A DNA stretch of 64,000 bases. Source: Corydoras sp. C115. Its lineage: Eukaryota; Chordata; Actinopteri; Siluriformes; Callichthyidae. Shown piece by piece: positions 60,401 to 64,000 of this stretch; the first letter of the stretch is position 1; the number at the start of each line of letters is the position of its first letter. The notes below the pieces were generated by a model. It saw nothing but the letters and a program-made list of their open reading frames with translations, did no database searches and was not told where the DNA came from. The position numbers were made by a program, and so were the translations under genes. The DNA lies in contig JAFMOC010000095.1 in the NCBI GenBank assembly GCA_019802505.1, forward strand, positions 690,001 to 754,000, in the 5' to 3' direction.

Positions 60401-62397
60401 AACCCTTACCTTAACTACAGCCTTTAAAATAAAAGATTCTTACAATTAATGATTAACCCTACTTGGCTAATCATTGGTTTTGTAACAGTTGTCTCAAGAT
60501 AAACAACACCCTGCTGGTTTTCGTGTGGGCTGTTTTTAGGATTTAATTTTGCAGTAAAAAAGTCCTTCTGCTTAATGTTTTTTTCTGTTTGTTTAGATTA
60601 ACATGAACTGAAATCCAGTGACTGATTACTGTTCAGCCGATACTTTAAATACAGACAAAGAATTGTTGCAGCAGCTCCAATAAAAGATTAATTGTGTTTT
60701 CACACATAGAGAATCACACTGCACGTCGGGACAGCCAGCAGCAGTTCTTATTCACTTTATTTGCAGGGTTACAAGATGAAAAGGTTCTATTCCGGGAGCT
60801 GAGACAGTGTGAAGAAAAACACTAGACGGACATGGTGAATGACTTTCCAATTTGGGGGGTGATGAGCAGGGTCAGTGCTTAACAAAGCCTTAAATGATTA
60901 TTAAGCTGCCCCCAACTCCTCCAAGCTGCTAATAGTTGGGTAAAAGTAGGCCAGGAGCAGGCATGAAATATGTGCAGCGACCATGACGGGGGAATAATGT
61001 GGGCCGTCCTGCGCCATCTCCCTCATTGAGAGCCATGCTGGGGACACATGGCAGTCTGGAAGAACTGCTGCTAGACTTCGTGTCACAAAAAGAATGACAG
61101 AACATCATGTGTGACATAAAGAAAGAACAAAGAAGCGTGTCGTTTTTTTTTTTTTTTTTTTTTGTTTTTTTCATGATTGAAAGCAAAATGCAGAGCTTTG
61201 GTAATTAGACTCCTGTGGATTATGAAGAATTAAATGAGTGGGGCATTCTGAAGACATTTGTACTGATTTTTATTGTAATTTTTATATTTTTAACCCTTTG
61301 TTCAATTCTTTTTTCGATGAAAAAATGCCAAACACCATGAAAAGGACTAGTTTCTTTACAGCAGTGCAAGTATTATAGGCAAAATCAAGTGAAAAAACTA
61401 AGAAGACTTTGCTCAGGATTTAATTAAAGGGGTCTATCATGTGTCTCAGGGTGTGAACTCTCAATAAGGGCACAGACCATATCACTGGATAACATTATGA
61501 TGGTCAAGCGCACTAAATTAACACACATTACAATTCAAATCTAGGGACGCTTTCACCACCTACATGGCCACAAATCTATATATGTGCTCTAATAAGAGGG
61601 TTTCCGCAAGTCAGCCTTATAATGTTCTCCCTTTTATATAGTTGGCGTAAGTCATAAATGATTCATGTGATTCTGCAATTATTTATTTTCTTCAGATATA
61701 TAAAAATGATTCTTAACAATGTAGATTTCAAGTAATTTCCTAAAGATAAAAAAAAAAAAACATAAACGTCCTCTGCATAATTGCCCATCTTTTTTGGCTA
61801 GACTCTGATAAGATATGCATCGTGCCTTGAACAGGCATGCTGCATTAATTGTATGCCTTCAGGCTATTTACATTAAAGCTAAGTCATATGTAAAAGTCTA
61901 ACAGCACAGAGCCCTGTAAATTTAAAGAGCTGTCTGGGGCCGTAAAGTTGCTTTGAGACAATTTTCTGCTATAAAAATGTATTTACAAAGAAAATAACAA
62001 TGTGAAACAAGCCATTGGGAATATTTTGTTGACAAAAGCAAAATTACAGCTAAAACGTAGATATGCTTAAACTATCTCTTATTACTTTGTTTGAGAGCAA
62101 AAATAGTGCGTCAGTTTTTCTATTTTTAATATTTAAAAAAACACACCAGAAACCATATATCAATTGGTATATATTGTTAATAAGATTAGCTATGCTATTT
62201 AAATGGTGTCCTCGTACAGAATTGTGCTAGTAGGTGAATTGTGGGTAAATTGCCCTGGATGTAAATGTCTGTGTTTGTGTACCTTGCAAAAGAATGATGA
62301 ACATTACCTCATTAACAGCCGAAAGCGTTGCAGCACAACCCTGCATTGCTGAACAGGATAACTACATTAACCACCTACAAATTTAAATAATGAAAGT
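60401..62397. other. No gene seen
   Basis: Single-copy-like; a T run lies at 61143-61163. 60860-61080 is GC-richer, with short overlapping open frames on the minus strand and no recognisable domain. Confidence 0.5.
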
Positions 62398-62409
62398 AAT
62401 ATGAGATGA

Positions 62410-62757
62410 GGCGGCACGGTGGTTTAGTGGTTAGCACGTTCGCCTCTCAGCGCTAGGATTCCCGGTTCGAATCCCCATCTGGGTGGAGTTTCCATGTTCT
62501 CCCCGTATCTGCGTGGGTTTCCTCCGGGTTCTCCGGTTTCCTCCCACAGTCCAAAAACATGGATCAAGTCAATTGAATTCTCCAAATTGCCCCATATAGA
62601 GTGTGTTTGTGTGAGTGAGTGTGTGCCCAGCGATGGATTGGCGCCCTGTCCTGGGTGTATCTGCCCAGCGCCCGAGACGTTCTCCCCTGGATGGGCATGG
62701 GGAACCCCACCGCGACCCTAAAAGAGGATAAAGCGGGAGATAATGAATGAATGAATG
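62410..62757 (+). mobile_element. Full-length V-SINE (first of two) with exact target duplication
   Basis: AATATGAGATGA lies at 62398-62409 and 62758-62769. The element is complete: GGCGGCACGGTGGTTTAGTG, GGTTCGAATCC, central domain, 3' half and (GAAT)n tail. Confidence 0.97.
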
Positions 62758-62769
62758 AATATGAGATGA

Positions 62770-62899
62770 TGCCCAGCGATGGATTGGCGCCCTGTCCTGG
62801 GTGTATCTGCCCAGCGCCTAAAACGTTCTCCCCTGGATGGGCATGGGGAACCCCCCCGCGACCCTAATATAGGATAAAGCGGAAGATAATGAATGAATG
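62770..62899 (+). mobile_element. V-SINE 3' half sharing the same target duplication
   Basis: Starts at TGCCCAGCGATGGATTGGCG, ends with GAATGAATG, and is followed by a third AATATGAGATGA (62900-62911). It differs from the neighbouring full copy at diagnostic sites (GCCTAAAACG against GCCCGAGACG; TAATATAGG against TAAAAGAGG). Confidence 0.93.
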
Positions 62900-62911
62900 A
62901 ATATGAGATGA

Positions 62912-64000
62912 TTTGGGCATTTTGCTTCATATACACTGTACATAAAACACTTGTAGTCATGTGACTCAACATATCCCCTTTGCATTTCTGTGCAAAACAA
63001 GAAAGATCCTAATCCTCATATTAACCCAGCTTCAATAAGCCAGAATTTACATTCTACTGCTTTCCTTGTTGTTCTAATGTACTCTTGTTCTGCGTCTGAA
63101 TGAAGTAGCATATGACATGTACTGCATGGGGTAATGTCGGTGCCACTACACTGCTCGGTTGTGGGGGAAAAACTGTCAGCATATCTGTCTATGAAGAGTG
63201 CCCAAATGGTGCAGCTGGATTATACTTTCACACCCTCTCTTTGAAATGTCTTTCTTTTAAATCCAAAAATGTGGGGGGGGGGAGAAATTTGCTGTGGTTG
63301 CATAGAACTTATCTGCAAAAGTGGTGCTGGTGGGCATGTAGAGGAGTTTTCAAAGTGGTGCCATCTCCATATGGTTTACCAGATAATGCTTTATCTGCCA
63401 TCTTTCCCTGCTCCCTCTTTCTCTCTCTTGCCCGTGGCTACGTTTCTATCTGTGCATCAATTAGCACATGATTAATAGAACAAGCAAGCAGTTTAGAGGT
63501 AATAGAAGACAATTAACATCTTATTCCAACATAAAGGACTTCGCTAAGTACCCTAACCATTGCCATTCTCTGCCTGGAATTAAAATAAGTGTTTGTCCTA
63601 ATTCGCATTCAGTATAATGTGAAGTGGGCCCACTTTGTATGCCACAACACCATTAATCTAATTAGAGCAAGCTGTAAATGAAGCAGTGTCACACCAAAGA
63701 GGATGAATGAAGCTCTGCCATGCCACTGCTGGAGAACGCTTTCACTTCAAATGCCAATCTTGAAAATTAACAGCCTTGAGCAAAGGCAATCATACTTGTT
63801 GCTGATTAATTTATCACCCCTGTCTCTGGCTTCCTCTCCCTGATGATGGGTGTGTTGCAAATACACATGCACACTGGTAAATACTCTCATAGCGGTGGTG
63901 TCCAGGGCTTTGCTGGTCGGAAGAAAAATGAAAACCGTTGGATTAAAAGAGGCGCTCTGATTGACGGCTACCTTGAGACTGGGCTGATGGAGTTGTCAAG
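62912..64000. other. No gene seen; repeat-free to the right edge
   Basis: A G run lies at 63272-63281. From 63460 on there are many TAATTA-type sites (GATTAATAG, CATTAATCTAATTAGAG, GCTGATTAATTTATC), which may mark regulatory DNA. Open frames at 63112-63475 have no domain. Confidence 0.45.

Noticed and set aside
61918..61985. Possible tail of repeat C (GTTGCTTTGAGACAATTTTC)
   Set aside because: Only a short match to a degenerate tail; not enough to separate from chance.
62230..62280. Possible very old V-SINE middle part (GGTAAATTGCCCTGGATG)
   Set aside because: Too short and diverged to support.

Overview
The window is vertebrate nuclear DNA, almost certainly from a teleost fish. The basis is its repeat content: many tRNA-headed V-SINE copies (the DANA/HE1/mermaid superfamily), L2-clade LINE 3' ends with the usual fish tail, and Tc1/mariner-superfamily transposons. 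There are also several fold-back MITE-like families and long AT, ATT and CTGT microsatellites. An otophysan (catfish, characin or cyprinid relative) fits the repeat spectrum, but the species cannot be named from sequence alone. I see no convincing host protein-coding gene and no rRNA, functional tRNA or CRISPR. The open frames that look like protein belong to mobile elements or to simple-sequence repeats.

Layout. 1-939: a GC-rich 30-bp tandem repeat, open in one frame from the left edge, running into an LTR-like sequence that abuts an old V-SINE. 940-9200: mostly single-copy AT-rich DNA, one old fold-back element, and a perfect 25-bp-arm palindrome at 7590-7650. 9200-11100: an L2 tail interrupted by another dispersed repeat, which is itself interrupted by a V-SINE. 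12072-16387: the most structured locus. An intron-containing Tc1/mariner-superfamily transposon (DD35E spacing) carries a second copy of its own family inside its first coding segment, and that inner copy carries a V-SINE. 16450-18600: more V-SINEs. 21033-24850: a cluster of fold-back elements, two V-SINEs inside one MITE, an LTR candidate and two L2 ends. 26661-27214: an element with a perfect 8-bp target-site duplication. 27617-29585: a decayed Tc1 element on the minus strand with two tRNA-Lys-like SINEs in its leader. 31500-33800: mixed SINE and transposon debris. 37249-39306: alternating ATT arrays and V-SINEs, then a second 8-bp-TSD element. 41660-43335: fold-back, dispersed repeat and transposase debris. 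46130-46826: the C-terminal part of a LINE reverse transcriptase, frameshifted. 47772-48478: a fold-back element with a compact LTR inside. 50510-51344: a third 8-bp-TSD element with a V-SINE inside. 52929-55840: a locally duplicated segment; one copy has acquired a MITE and a V-SINE that itself holds another SINE. 58394-62911: two V-SINE loci with doubled 3' halves.

How the parts relate. There is no host pathway to describe. The window is a layered record of transposition in which insertion order can be read from interruptions and target-site duplications. Between the repeats are non-repetitive stretches with TAATTA-like and octamer motifs (notably near 34300-34500, 43560-44060 and 63460-63830). 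These could be conserved non-coding regulatory DNA, but only an alignment to other fish could show that.
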